A program made the translations under genes and the position numbers. The notes below the pieces were generated by a model that worked only from the letters and a program-made list of their open reading frames with translations, searched no databases and was not told the DNA's origin. Below are positions 34,974-43,155 of a stretch of DNA of 64,000 nucleotides, piece after piece. Numbering within the stretch: position 1 is the stretch's first letter; every line of letters begins with the position of its first letter. The stretch is from Pseudanabaena sp. Salubria-1 (GTDB lineage Bacteria; Cyanobacteriota; Cyanobacteriia; Pseudanabaenales; Pseudanabaenaceae): contig JALQCR010000022.1 of NCBI GenBank assembly GCA_023336205.1, forward strand, positions 1-64,000, in the 5' to 3' direction.

Positions 34974-37373
34974 TTATTTAATTGGAAATTTTAGAGGGAT
35001 CAGTCCAGTTTGCTTAAGTAGGTTTTGGGCTTCTTCAGTTCGCATGATCGAGACAAAACGCTCAGCAATCGGCAGTCGACGGTTATCGCGGGTATAGACT
35101 ACCGAAATGGGAAAAGCAAGGGGATAGCTTTGATTGATAAAAGCATTGTAGTTTTGAATGTAACTACCTTTTTCATTGCATAGATCCACATTCGGTGTAA
35201 TGGCTGAACCATTTGTCCAGACTAAAGGTGCAACAAAAGAGCGATAATCATCAGCGATCGCAAGGGGATAGACTGAGCATTGCCCAAAAACTTGACTAAT
35301 GGAGCCAAAGGAAATACTGCCAATATTGCGATCTTCAAAGTCTTGGATTACTTGCCGCAATGAATCAAAAATAGATAGCGATGTGATATTTCCATCTTTG
35401 ATCAAATTTTGGAAGGCAGCGATCGCTGTTTTATCTTTCAATACCCGTTTCTCAAAAATTTTGACTGACTCATTATCTAGGGGCATATATAGCTTAACTT
35501 GTAAGTCTGGCCCCCCTAACTGTCTCCAATTAATAATTTCTCCTGTATATATCTGACGCAATTGGGCAAAGGTGAGTCTACCTTGTAGAGAAATTGGTAA
35601 GCTGTTATTGCGTTGGGCATAACTAAATGCGACAAATACAGTTAAGCCATCGTAGGCAATATCTTGAGTAATAAAGTTACCACCAAGATTGTCAGTCGCA
35701 CTTGAAATAGCAAAGTCGGCTTGGCTAGATAGCAATTGAGAGATCGGTGACTGATTTGCCGAGCGATCAACATTCACTGGCTGGTAAGTCAGTTGGAGTT
35801 TTGGCTGACGTTTTTCGAGTTCATCTTCGAGCGTCGAGCCCTTAGCAATCAAATTATTTTGTAAAAGGCTGTAGTTCCAAGTGCCATTCTTGTCAGATAT
35901 ATAGGTGAAATTACCTTCAGGAATATCTGATATTTGGTTAATGCAGCAAGGGAAATTTAGGTTTGCAGCTTTGGGTGGTTGCGTTAACCAGAAATATAGT
36001 AAAAATATTAGTAGTAATAGGAGAATTACGCCGATCGCGATCGCGATTACTTTCTTCGTTAGCCAAGCCCACCAATTCTTCTTAACTGGCTCAACTTCCT
36101 CTTCGTCAATAAACTCTAATAGAGCGTCGCGCTCAATATGTAATCGTAGTAGCGCCCTCCGAGCCACTTCGGCACTGCTATAAGTAGTTTCACCAAAACC
36201 AAGTAAATTCTGAACAAATTTTTTCAGACCTAAATGAACTTTACCATCCCAATGGTCGGGGTCAAAGGGATTTAAACAGGAACGATTTTCAAGATCGATG
36301 ACCCCACCTTTTAATAAATAGAAAGCGATATAGCCTAGATCTTCAAGATCGCGATTGATGGAATAGGCTGGCATTTGCACATCGTGAGGATAGAACCGAT
36401 CTTCCCAAAGTGACATATCATTCAGATAGACCGTAAACCCCTGAAAATTTGATCGGATCGCAATGCTGTAAAAAGTTAAATTACCGTGAGGGAGTCCTGA
36501 AGTCACAACACCTGATCGCAATCGATACTTTTGTGAATGCAAGGATTCAAGAGTCTGTAAAGCTTGATTAAGAAATGATTTCACCTGCCAGTTACTCATC
36601 GCTCCATGAATATCTAAATAATCAGATAAAGTGAGCGCCTCATCAGTTTTGGGCAGGATCGCATAACAACGTTCTTCACGAACATCTGCGATCGCTTCTA
36701 TTGGTGTGATTAAACGTGAGTCTTGCTTCCGTCCATCGGAAAGTTTAAGTTCTGACGATGCTTCAAAATTACGCTTACAAGCTCTAGTTTCTTGTTCGTT
36801 AAAATATTTTTTGGGAATTACATATTCCTTTAATAAAAATGGCTCCCCGTCGGTTAAGTTAGTAGCGTTATAGAGGCGGCCAGTGCCGCGAATGCCGATA
36901 TAGTTATCAACTTGGTAAACTCCACCCCTGCCACGCACTTTGACTTCAGGGGGCAAGCTCGCTGGAAACTGACATTTTTTGCAATATTTATTATTAGGAT
37001 CGTCGGTGACGGTTTCGTGGGGAAATTCGCATCGGAAGGGATTTGACTCTTGACATTGGTAGCGAAGAAATTGCGGTTTGATTTGCCAAATTGTCCCCAC
37101 TCTTTGATCGATAGAAATTTCTTTTAAAATTTCTTTAGTTTCGCTCTTTTCGGGTATGCCGATACCTTTAAAAGAAGTAATTGAAGGAGGCTCGATCCCT
37201 AGATCGTCTCTAAGAAATGGGATCAGAAATTTTAAGGGGGCTGGAACTGATTTATTTAAGAATTCGACAAACTTATTGCCGATCAGCCCATCGATAGTGC
37301 CAAGAAACTGCCCCCAAAGGTCTTTGATTCGTTTCCAGAATTTTTGCCAAACATTTGGAGACTTCGTAGCCAT
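34974..37373 (-). CDS. Pseudokinase-TM-PstS-like fusion protein
   Basis: A 799-residue membrane protein. A cysteine cluster near residues 105-140 (C-Q-E and later C-x-x-C) looks like a zinc ribbon. A kinase-like domain follows (about 150-420) with G-I-R-G-T-G-R-L-Y and L-L-K-E-Y. The catalytic loop reads H-G-N-L instead of H-R-D, and the DFG site reads N-D-M-S, so it is probably catalytically dead. A very hydrophobic helix spans about 438-462. The C-terminal 330 residues resemble periplasmic phosphate-binding PstS proteins (D-F-A-I-S-S, F-A-Q-L-R-Q-I-Y-T-G-E-I-x-N-W-R-Q-L-G-G). It lies directly upstream of the CIS operon on the same strand. It may couple an external ligand to the cytosol; this is inferred. 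Confidence 0.8.
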   Translation of the reverse strand: MATKSPNVWQKFWKRIKDLWGQFLGTIDGLIGNKFVEFLNKSVPAPLKFLIPFLRDDLGIEPPSITSFKGIGIPEKSETKEILKEISIDQRVGTIWQIKPQFLRYQCQESNPFRCEFPHETVTDDPNNKYCKKCQFPASLPPEVKVRGRGGVYQVDNYIGIRGTGRLYNATNLTDGEPFLLKEYVIPKKYFNEQETRACKRNFEASSELKLSDGRKQDSRLITPIEAIADVREERCYAILPKTDEALTLSDYLDIHGAMSNWQVKSFLNQALQTLESLHSQKYRLRSGVVTSGLPHGNLTFYSIAIRSNFQGFTVYLNDMSLWEDRFYPHDVQMPAYSINRDLEDLGYIAFYLLKGGVIDLENRSCLNPFDPDHWDGKVHLGLKKFVQNLLGFGETTYSSAEVARRALLRLHIERDALLEFIDEEEVEPVKKNWWAWLTKKVIAIAIGVILLLLLIFLLYFWLTQPPKAANLNFPCCINQISDIPEGNFTYISDKNGTWNYSLLQNNLIAKGSTLEDELEKRQPKLQLTYQPVNVDRSANQSPISQLLSSQADFAISSATDNLGGNFITQDIAYDGLTVFVAFSYAQRNNSLPISLQGRLTFAQLRQIYTGEIINWRQLGGPDLQVKLYMPLDNESVKIFEKRVLKDKTAIAAFQNLIKDGNITSLSIFDSLRQVIQDFEDRNIGSISFGSISQVFGQCSVYPLAIADDYRSFVAPLVWTNGSAITPNVDLCNEKGSYIQNYNAFINQSYPLAFPISVVYTRDNRRLPIAERFVSIMRTEEAQNLLKQTGLIPLKFPIK

Positions 37374-37497
37374 AGATTGCTTGCCTTATTCTTGTTAGAC
37401 TATTATCAATTACAGGAGTGTGATTTTTGGAAAGGTTTGTATTGTTTATACATTTTTGTCTAAAGCATATCCCACCACTTTACCCTTATTCAAGATT

Positions 37498-37707
37498 ATG
37501 GCAAGAGATCAAGTAGCTCGTCTCTATCGAGCAGCGAAGACAGATTCCCTCCTCAAAGCAAAGCTAAACCAAGCTCCCGATCTTGAAAGTTTTGTGGAAA
37601 TGGCAAAGTCTGAAGGATATGACTTCACGATCGCAGAATGGCAACAGATGACCAACTTTGAGGTTGAAGAATTAAAGTGTAATCTTTCTGAAATTCCTGG
37701 TATTTAG
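37498..37707 (+). CDS. Nif11-domain small protein
   Basis: A 69-residue protein when started at the ATG at 37498 (A-R-D-Q-V-A-R-L-Y-R-A-A); a longer start at 37420 adds an unlikely hydrophobic leader. It has the Nif11 pattern: L-Y-R-A-A-K-T-D-x-x-L, then F-V-x-M-A-K-S-E-G-Y-D-F-T-I-A-E-W. Nif11 domains are common in cyanobacteria, both in nitrogen-fixation clusters and as leaders of ribosomally made peptides. No modifying enzyme or nif gene is nearby, and there is no clear Gly-Gly cleavage site with a core peptide, so the role is open. Confidence 0.75.
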   Translation: MARDQVARLYRAAKTDSLLKAKLNQAPDLESFVEMAKSEGYDFTIAEWQQMTNFEVEELKCNLSEIPGI

Positions 37708-37710
37708 TAG

Positions 37711-37883
37711 GGGCAAAGCATTCCCGCCACAATTTATAAATTTACAGATCATTTTCTTCTGGGAATGCTTTGCCCAAAACCTTGCAACGCAGGGACAAGT
37801 CTTCTATGAAAGCATAGAGGGCTTAGCATTTGCAGATCGAGGTTTCTATGATGGGTTTAAAAATTGTGGCGCAAATGCTAAGC
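37711..37883. repeat. Two inverted-repeat pairs between Nif11 and TPR genes
   Basis: GGGCAAAGCATTCCC (37711-37725) pairs with 37761-37775, and GCTTAGCATTTGC (37821-37833) pairs with 37871-37883. Both have 35-37-base loops. They lie between convergent genes and may act in termination or be fragments of dispersed cyanobacterial repeats. Confidence 0.6.
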
Positions 37884-37905
37884 CCCTACTGGAGACGCAA
37901 ATAAA

Positions 37906-39597
37906 TTATGGCTTTACTGGTTTTGGTTTTAGACGCTCGATCGCGATCGCTTTATTTGTCGTGGCTTGCATCTGACTGGGATTAAGCTTTAGGGCTTGCT
38001 CAAAGGAAACTAGTGCATCGGCATTACTATTTAATGCAAGTAAAGCTAAACCCCGACCAGTCCAGTAGTCAGCATTTTTGACATCGATCGCCAGTGCTCT
38101 GCCATAGGCTGTGGCAGCTTCGGCATTGCGCCCAAGGGACATCAGGGCTAGACCACGATTAAACCAAGCTGTGTCTGATTTGGGATTAATACCTAAAGCC
38201 TGTTGGCTTGCCATCAATGATTCTTGAAATCGATTGAGTCGCCAGAGTAGAGCCGATTTGTTTGTCCAGATATCTGCCAAGAAGATTTGGCTACCAATAT
38301 TTGCATCGCCTTCAATGGCTTTGTCATAGGCTTTGAGCGCTTCTTCTGTGCGCCCCAATGAGGTAAGAATGCGCCCATGATTAAACCATGCGCTTGATGA
38401 ATTTTGGTTAAGGGCGATCGCTTGATTCGTAGAAGACAGCGCTAAGTCAAACCGCCCCAAAGCCCATAGAGTTGCGGCTCGATTGCCCCAAAAACTCGCT
38501 TGGCTTGGTTGGAGGGAAATCGCCCGATTTGCCGAAGCAAGAGCCTCTTCGTACTTGCCTAAGCCGTTAAGAGCATTAGCGCGTTGATCCCATGCCCAAG
38601 CTGGTCCCAGATAGTCCCATTGTTGATCGCCTTCTTGGAGCGCTGCGTTGCAAGCAACTAGCGCTTCTTTATATTGGCGGAGCTGGTTGAGGGCGGCACA
38701 GGAATTTGCTAAGGCGAGGGAATATTTTTCTTTTGCCTTGAGTGACCATTCCTGTGAAGCCAAAGCTTCGGCATAACGCCCCAATCTCCATAAAATCATC
38801 CCCTGTTCAGCCCATGCCTGAGCATTTGTCGGCTCGATCGCTACAGCTTTGTCATAGGAAAATAGGGCTTCATCAAAGCGTTTTAACTGGTTCTGAACTT
38901 TACCTTTAGTTTTCCATGCGATCGCAGGTGTAGATCTGCCCCAGTTAGCATTTACCTTGATGGCGCGATCGCAGTCTTGGATCGCATCGGCAGAGCGATC
39001 AAGAGCAACAAAAATATCGCAGCGTTCGGTGAGCGCTAGAGAATAATTTGGATTTGAGCGAATGGCAAGCCCCAGCGACTCTAATGCTTCTGCCATTTTC
39101 CCCGCCCGTTTCAGCAACGCTCCTTGGATGTACCACACCATCGCAGGGGATGCATCAGCCCAGTTTTGGTCGAGTCTTAGCGCCAGTTCGCAAGAGGCGA
39201 TCGCATCTTCATAGCGCTCTAATTCCATCAATGCCCCACAACGTTTAGCCAAACCGCCTGAGTTATCGGGTTTTAGTTTAATAAAGCGATCGTAGGACAC
39301 CACCGCTTCGATATATAACCCTTGCCCTGCCATGGCATCGCCTCGCTCTAGCCAAGCGATCGGCTCATTCGTATTTAGGGTAATTGCCTGATTGCAAGCC
39401 TCGACTGCCTCCTTGTATTTGCGAGATTTGACCAAAGAGCTACAAAGCGAGGCCCAATAGTCAAAATCCTGTAGCTTCTCTTGGGCGATCGCTGTCGGTG
39501 CGATCGGCAAGTTTAGCAGCACAATCATGAGCAACCAAAATCGCTTGCCTTGTTTGACTGACTGAAAAAAAGAACGCAAATTTATTGGTAATCCCAA
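37906..39597 (-). CDS. Secreted or membrane-associated TPR protein
   Basis: A 563-residue protein with an N-terminal signal-like segment (basic K-Q-G-K-R, then F-W-L-L-M-I-V-L-L-N-L, ending near A-I-A-Q at 39), followed by about 14 tetratricopeptide repeats. The TPR pattern (A-x-x-x-Y-D-K-A-I/L with P at repeat ends) covers residues 45-555. TPR arrays bind other proteins; no partner can be deduced. It is divergent from the pentapeptide gene and is not clearly part of the CIS operon. Confidence 0.8.
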   Translation of the reverse strand: MGLPINLRSFFQSVKQGKRFWLLMIVLLNLPIAPTAIAQEKLQDFDYWASLCSSLVKSRKYKEAVEACNQAITLNTNEPIAWLERGDAMAGQGLYIEAVVSYDRFIKLKPDNSGGLAKRCGALMELERYEDAIASCELALRLDQNWADASPAMVWYIQGALLKRAGKMAEALESLGLAIRSNPNYSLALTERCDIFVALDRSADAIQDCDRAIKVNANWGRSTPAIAWKTKGKVQNQLKRFDEALFSYDKAVAIEPTNAQAWAEQGMILWRLGRYAEALASQEWSLKAKEKYSLALANSCAALNQLRQYKEALVACNAALQEGDQQWDYLGPAWAWDQRANALNGLGKYEEALASANRAISLQPSQASFWGNRAATLWALGRFDLALSSTNQAIALNQNSSSAWFNHGRILTSLGRTEEALKAYDKAIEGDANIGSQIFLADIWTNKSALLWRLNRFQESLMASQQALGINPKSDTAWFNRGLALMSLGRNAEAATAYGRALAIDVKNADYWTGRGLALLALNSNADALVSFEQALKLNPSQMQATTNKAIAIERLKPKPVKP

Positions 39598-39698
39598 TTT
39601 ATCATCCCCAAAGTCTAGAAAAATCTGTCACTAAATACGACTTGTAGTGTGATAACAACTTTTCATATCCACATTAACTTATCATTATGACTTACGCA

Positions 39699-39741
39699 TT
39701 AGGTCGTTTGGCTTGGGCAAAGCCCAAGCCAAACGACCTAA
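39699..39741. repeat. 20-bp perfect hairpin, loop AAA
   Basis: The arms at 39699-39718 and 39722-39741 are perfect. It lies between divergent genes (TPR and pentapeptide), so a simple terminator role is less obvious than for its relatives. An ATG at 39713 lies inside it and is not a credible start. Confidence 0.6.
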
Positions 39742-39790
39742 CAATCCAAAAAAAATTCGATGGATGCTTTTACTCAATCGAGGTCTGAAA

Positions 39791-40465
39791 ATGAGCATTT
39801 TGGCTAGGGTGTTATTTTCGGGATTTTTTACGGCGATCGCGATCGCTTTGCCTCTGGCTGCTTTAGCCGATCCTAGTAGCGATCATATCCAAGCTGCAAA
39901 TCGTCAACGCTTGATCGAAACCAACCGCTGTCAGGGCTGTAATTTACAAAATACAGACTTAAATGGGCTGAAACTGATTGGCGCAGATTTAAATAAAGCT
40001 AATCTCCAAGGGGCAAACCTACGTAGTGTCGATCTTCGGGGCGCAAATTTGCAAGGAACAAATCTTATCTATGCCGATCTGAGTTATGCGGATTTGCGGC
40101 TGGCGAACTTTGGTCAAGCTAATTTAACGGGGGCAAATCTGAGCAATGCATATTTACTTGAGGCTTCTTTTCGCCAGAGCAATCTCCAAGAGGCTAATCT
40201 GACTGACAGTTATGCTGATGGCAATGTCGATGTGTTTACGTCTGTGCGTCAATTTGTAGATCTTGAAGGGGCAAATTTGCTTAGAGCCAATCTAACCAAT
40301 GCCAAGCTGGGCTTTGCCAATCTCGAAGGGGCAAATCTCAGCGAAGTAAATTTAGTTGATGCGTATCTCGAAAATGCTTCATTAATCAATACAAATTTAA
40401 CAAAGGTAAAGTTATGTAACACAACCCTGCAAGATGGGTCAGTAAATGATCAAAATTGTCGTTAA
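39791..40465 (+). CDS. Secreted pentapeptide-repeat protein
   Basis: A 224-residue protein when started at 39791, where a GAGG ribosome site precedes the ATG and the product begins with a good signal peptide (M-S-I-L-A-R-V-L-F, ending A-L-A-D). A longer frame from 39713 would start inside a hairpin. The mature part has a short cysteine pair (C-Q-G-C) and then A-(N/D)-L-x-x repeats forming a right-handed beta-helix. Cyanobacterial periplasmic or lumenal proteins of this kind are common, and their functions are mostly unknown. It precedes the DUF4157 gene by 76 bases. Confidence 0.82.
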   Translation: MSILARVLFSGFFTAIAIALPLAALADPSSDHIQAANRQRLIETNRCQGCNLQNTDLNGLKLIGADLNKANLQGANLRSVDLRGANLQGTNLIYADLSYADLRLANFGQANLTGANLSNAYLLEASFRQSNLQEANLTDSYADGNVDVFTSVRQFVDLEGANLLRANLTNAKLGFANLEGANLSEVNLVDAYLENASLINTNLTKVKLCNTTLQDGSVNDQNCR

Positions 40466-40541
40466 TTTCTTTTGATTGTGCGAGGATATGTAATATCAAA
40501 TATATAGAGTTTCTCAGTAAGTAAATTTAGGGGTTAGTGGT

Positions 40542-42530
40542 ATGTCGCGTACTTACGATAATGAAAAAAAACCTTCGCAATCCACGTTTTCATTCAAACC
40601 CACAGCTTCATTTTTACAAACTAGACCCTTCGCGCCAATTCAGACGGATTTGGATGAAGATGCTACACGTCGACCATCTGGATATACTGAGAATTTTCTA
40701 GAAAAAATAATTAATCAGCGCGGCACTGAGTCGTCTGATACGCCAGTCCAAGCAAAACCAATGAACCGCTTGAGGAGACCCCTTCAAGATAAACGGGTGT
40801 CGATTATTCAAGCCAAGCTGAGTATTGGTGAGCCAAATGATAAGTATGAGCAGGAAGCAGATGCTACTGCATCTAAAGTTGTTCAGCAGATAAATTCGCC
40901 AATTCAGGATCAATCTGTCCAACGAGAAACGATGGAAGAAGAGGAAGAATTGCAAATGAAACCAATCTCTTCAATCCAACGAGAAGCGGCGATGGAAGAA
41001 GATGATGAATTGCAAATGAAACCAATCTCTTCAATCCAGCGAGAAGCAATGGAAGAAGAGGACGAATTGCAAATGAAGTCTTTGGTGCAGAGACGCGAAA
41101 ATCTTGTCAGGGGAGAAGCATCGACTGATTTAGAGTCATCAATTCAAAGTGCACGAGGTAGTGGACAGCCGCTAGATGCTGGTTTGCAAGAAAATATGGG
41201 GCAAGCGATGGGAGCAGATTTTAGTGGCGTAAAAGTGCATACAGATTCGCATTCCGATCAATTAAATCAATCAATTCAGGCGAAAGCATTTACAACTGGG
41301 CAGGATGTATTCTTTCGGCAGGGGGCTTATGATCCGAATAGTCGTGGCGGGCAGGAGTTGATTGCTCATGAGTTGACCCATGTGGTGCAGCAAAATGGGG
41401 GGGCAGTGCAGCAAGCCCAAAGACAAGTTATGCAGATGAAGAAAGGGAAGCCAATTAATAACAAAATGTTGCTGGAGAAAGAGTCTAATGTAACAGATTT
41501 AAGGATGCGAGGTTCCGATCACGCGGTGACAGTGGTAGGGGCGCAAGCATCTCAGGTTGTTCAGCATGAAGGCGAGATGGTCTACGCAAATGAGGAATCT
41601 CATTCGTCATTAACTCCATTGCCCGTTGAGCGCCACAGCGTAGGTCAGAGTTCCCTTGGTCGAGGCATCTTGCAGCGCACGCTCATCTCTCACGATACTA
41701 GAGGCGATTCAGGCACTGAAGTCGAAAGCATCGGAGATATAGGGTACTTAGCCGAATATGCCAACCATTTGGCTGGAGATAGATCTGTTGAGGTGCATGG
41801 CACACCAAGCAAAAAAGGAATCGATACCACGTTAAAGTTAACCAAAATCGATGGAGCTACTATTGCGGACAAGTTAGTAGAGTCGCTGATGGGCAGCGGC
41901 ACGTGGAGTGACTTAAGCGAAAGTTACGAGAATAAACTGGTTACACACTTAAGATCCTATATGAAAGAATTGACTGGAGGCGATGACTGGGTGGAAGAAG
42001 AAGATACGCCTACAAGTTACATTGAAGACCACAAGGATCACGAAGAAGCCATACGAGATTGGATTAAATCCCTACTCGAAAAGCTAAGCGCCGCAACAAA
42101 AATCAGCGAAATTGGCTCCAATATCCCCGAAATGTGGCTTTCCGACATGGCATACATAATGTATGAAGCTACTAAGGATGTCTATAAGATTCAGGGCAGT
42201 AGGGCTGTGGCTCCATTCGTGCCTCCGTTCAAGGCACTGATCAGCGATGTAGACTCTGGTAAGGTCACAAAGTTCAAGTATGAAAGAAAATATGGCGGGC
42301 CAGCAAAAAGTAACTGGGGAGCTGAATTCACGGTAGCGGAGCCTGCACCTCTGAAAAGCAAATACGAAAACAAAGCCGTACTTCACACCCACTATGATGC
42401 CGCAGACGAAGAGCCAAACTATGCGCACACAAAGCCCGAAGCCCAAAAGTTCGCACTCGGATTCGGATATACGGTGGTAAACACAAATAGAGTTAAGACA
42501 GAAGCTGACAAAAAATGGAAAGATCTGTAG
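40542..42530 (+). CDS. DUF4157 putative CIS effector/toxin
   Basis: A 662-residue protein of the DUF4157 type, which is strongly associated with eCIS loci as cargo. The N-terminal 125 residues are probably disordered. Residues about 127-185 hold three tandem units of 19-20 residues, each beginning I-Q-R-E or V-Q-R-E with M-E-E-E/D and L-Q-M-K. The DUF4157 core is at about 210-290, with the zinc-binding motif H276-E-L-T-H280. The C-terminal 350 residues match nothing I recognise and are the likely effector part, possibly released by the protease-like domain. It is on the opposite strand from the CIS operon, 5.7 kb away. Secretion through the CIS is inferred. Confidence 0.82.
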   Translation: MSRTYDNEKKPSQSTFSFKPTASFLQTRPFAPIQTDLDEDATRRPSGYTENFLEKIINQRGTESSDTPVQAKPMNRLRRPLQDKRVSIIQAKLSIGEPNDKYEQEADATASKVVQQINSPIQDQSVQRETMEEEEELQMKPISSIQREAAMEEDDELQMKPISSIQREAMEEEDELQMKSLVQRRENLVRGEASTDLESSIQSARGSGQPLDAGLQENMGQAMGADFSGVKVHTDSHSDQLNQSIQAKAFTTGQDVFFRQGAYDPNSRGGQELIAHELTHVVQQNGGAVQQAQRQVMQMKKGKPINNKMLLEKESNVTDLRMRGSDHAVTVVGAQASQVVQHEGEMVYANEESHSSLTPLPVERHSVGQSSLGRGILQRTLISHDTRGDSGTEVESIGDIGYLAEYANHLAGDRSVEVHGTPSKKGIDTTLKLTKIDGATIADKLVESLMGSGTWSDLSESYENKLVTHLRSYMKELTGGDDWVEEEDTPTSYIEDHKDHEEAIRDWIKSLLEKLSAATKISEIGSNIPEMWLSDMAYIMYEATKDVYKIQGSRAVAPFVPPFKALISDVDSGKVTKFKYERKYGGPAKSNWGAEFTVAEPAPLKSKYENKAVLHTHYDAADEEPNYAHTKPEAQKFALGFGYTVVNTNRVKTEADKKWKDL

Positions 42531-42772
42531 TGAGTTACAGCTTTAAGCACCTATCTGAAAATGCCTAAGATAATCGTTGTCTAACTACGAATGATTTCAG
42601 ATTTCTATGTCATAGTTTCGCAACATCATGCTTTATCATTCTCTACAACGACTGATCAGTACGATCTCCAATCGCGTAGGTTCAGTCAAAGAATGAAACC
42701 CGATGCCAATAGAACTAGAAATGCAATGAGATCGCATTTCTAGTTGTTGATTTTTGGCTGGTGCGATCGCGC
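42531..42772. other. Intergenic region with one hairpin
   Basis: No gene is seen. An inverted repeat AACTAGAAATGC at 42713-42724 pairs with 42734-42745 across a 9-base loop. It lies between the convergent DUF4157 and xisI genes and may terminate one or both. Confidence 0.5.
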
Positions 42773-43054
42773 TCAAGCAACTGCATAGCCAGTATATTCA
42801 CGCATTTCAGGAGATTGAAACCCCAATACAATATCTTCCTTCGCCACCCCTAAATCTACTAGTTCTTGGGCAACTCTCATTTCCGTCATATTTTGCTGTA
42901 TCCAAATCTTTCCCTTCATAATATCCAAAAGTAAAACGCAACCATAGACTCGCCGATAACCATCCCATCCTACATTCATGACATGATAATGGTCTTGCTT
43001 TGTATCAAAAACCGTATAGCAATCAATCGCTCCATTTGATTGGTACAGCAGCAT
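42773..43054 (-). CDS. xisI: XisI-like protein, N-terminally short
   Basis: A 93-residue XisI family protein, named after an excision-control factor of the Anabaena fdxN element. The family core is clear: V-F-D-T-K-Q-D-H-Y-H-V-M-N-V-G-W-D-G, then G-K-I-W-I-Q-Q-N-M-T-E, and V-D-L-G-V-A-K-E-D-I-V-L-G-F. Usual proteins have about 110 residues. The first 17 or so are missing here, with an in-frame TGA just upstream of the ATG. The usual XisH partner is not adjacent. It is probably an orphan or decaying copy. Confidence 0.8.
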   Translation of the reverse strand: MLLYQSNGAIDCYTVFDTKQDHYHVMNVGWDGYRRVYGCVLLLDIMKGKIWIQQNMTEMRVAQELVDLGVAKEDIVLGFQSPEMREYTGYAVA

Positions 43055-43155
43055 AAGCAGTCAATAAGGACTGATTATATTGCGATAAGACTCTATCGTA
43101 TCCATTGGACAATTACCTCTTGAATAATGTAATTCTTTTGAGTGAGAAGAGGTTA

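Noticed and set aside
39713..39790. Upstream start for the pentapeptide protein
   Set aside because: It would begin inside a perfect hairpin and place 26 residues before a good signal peptide; the ATG at 39791 has a ribosome site.
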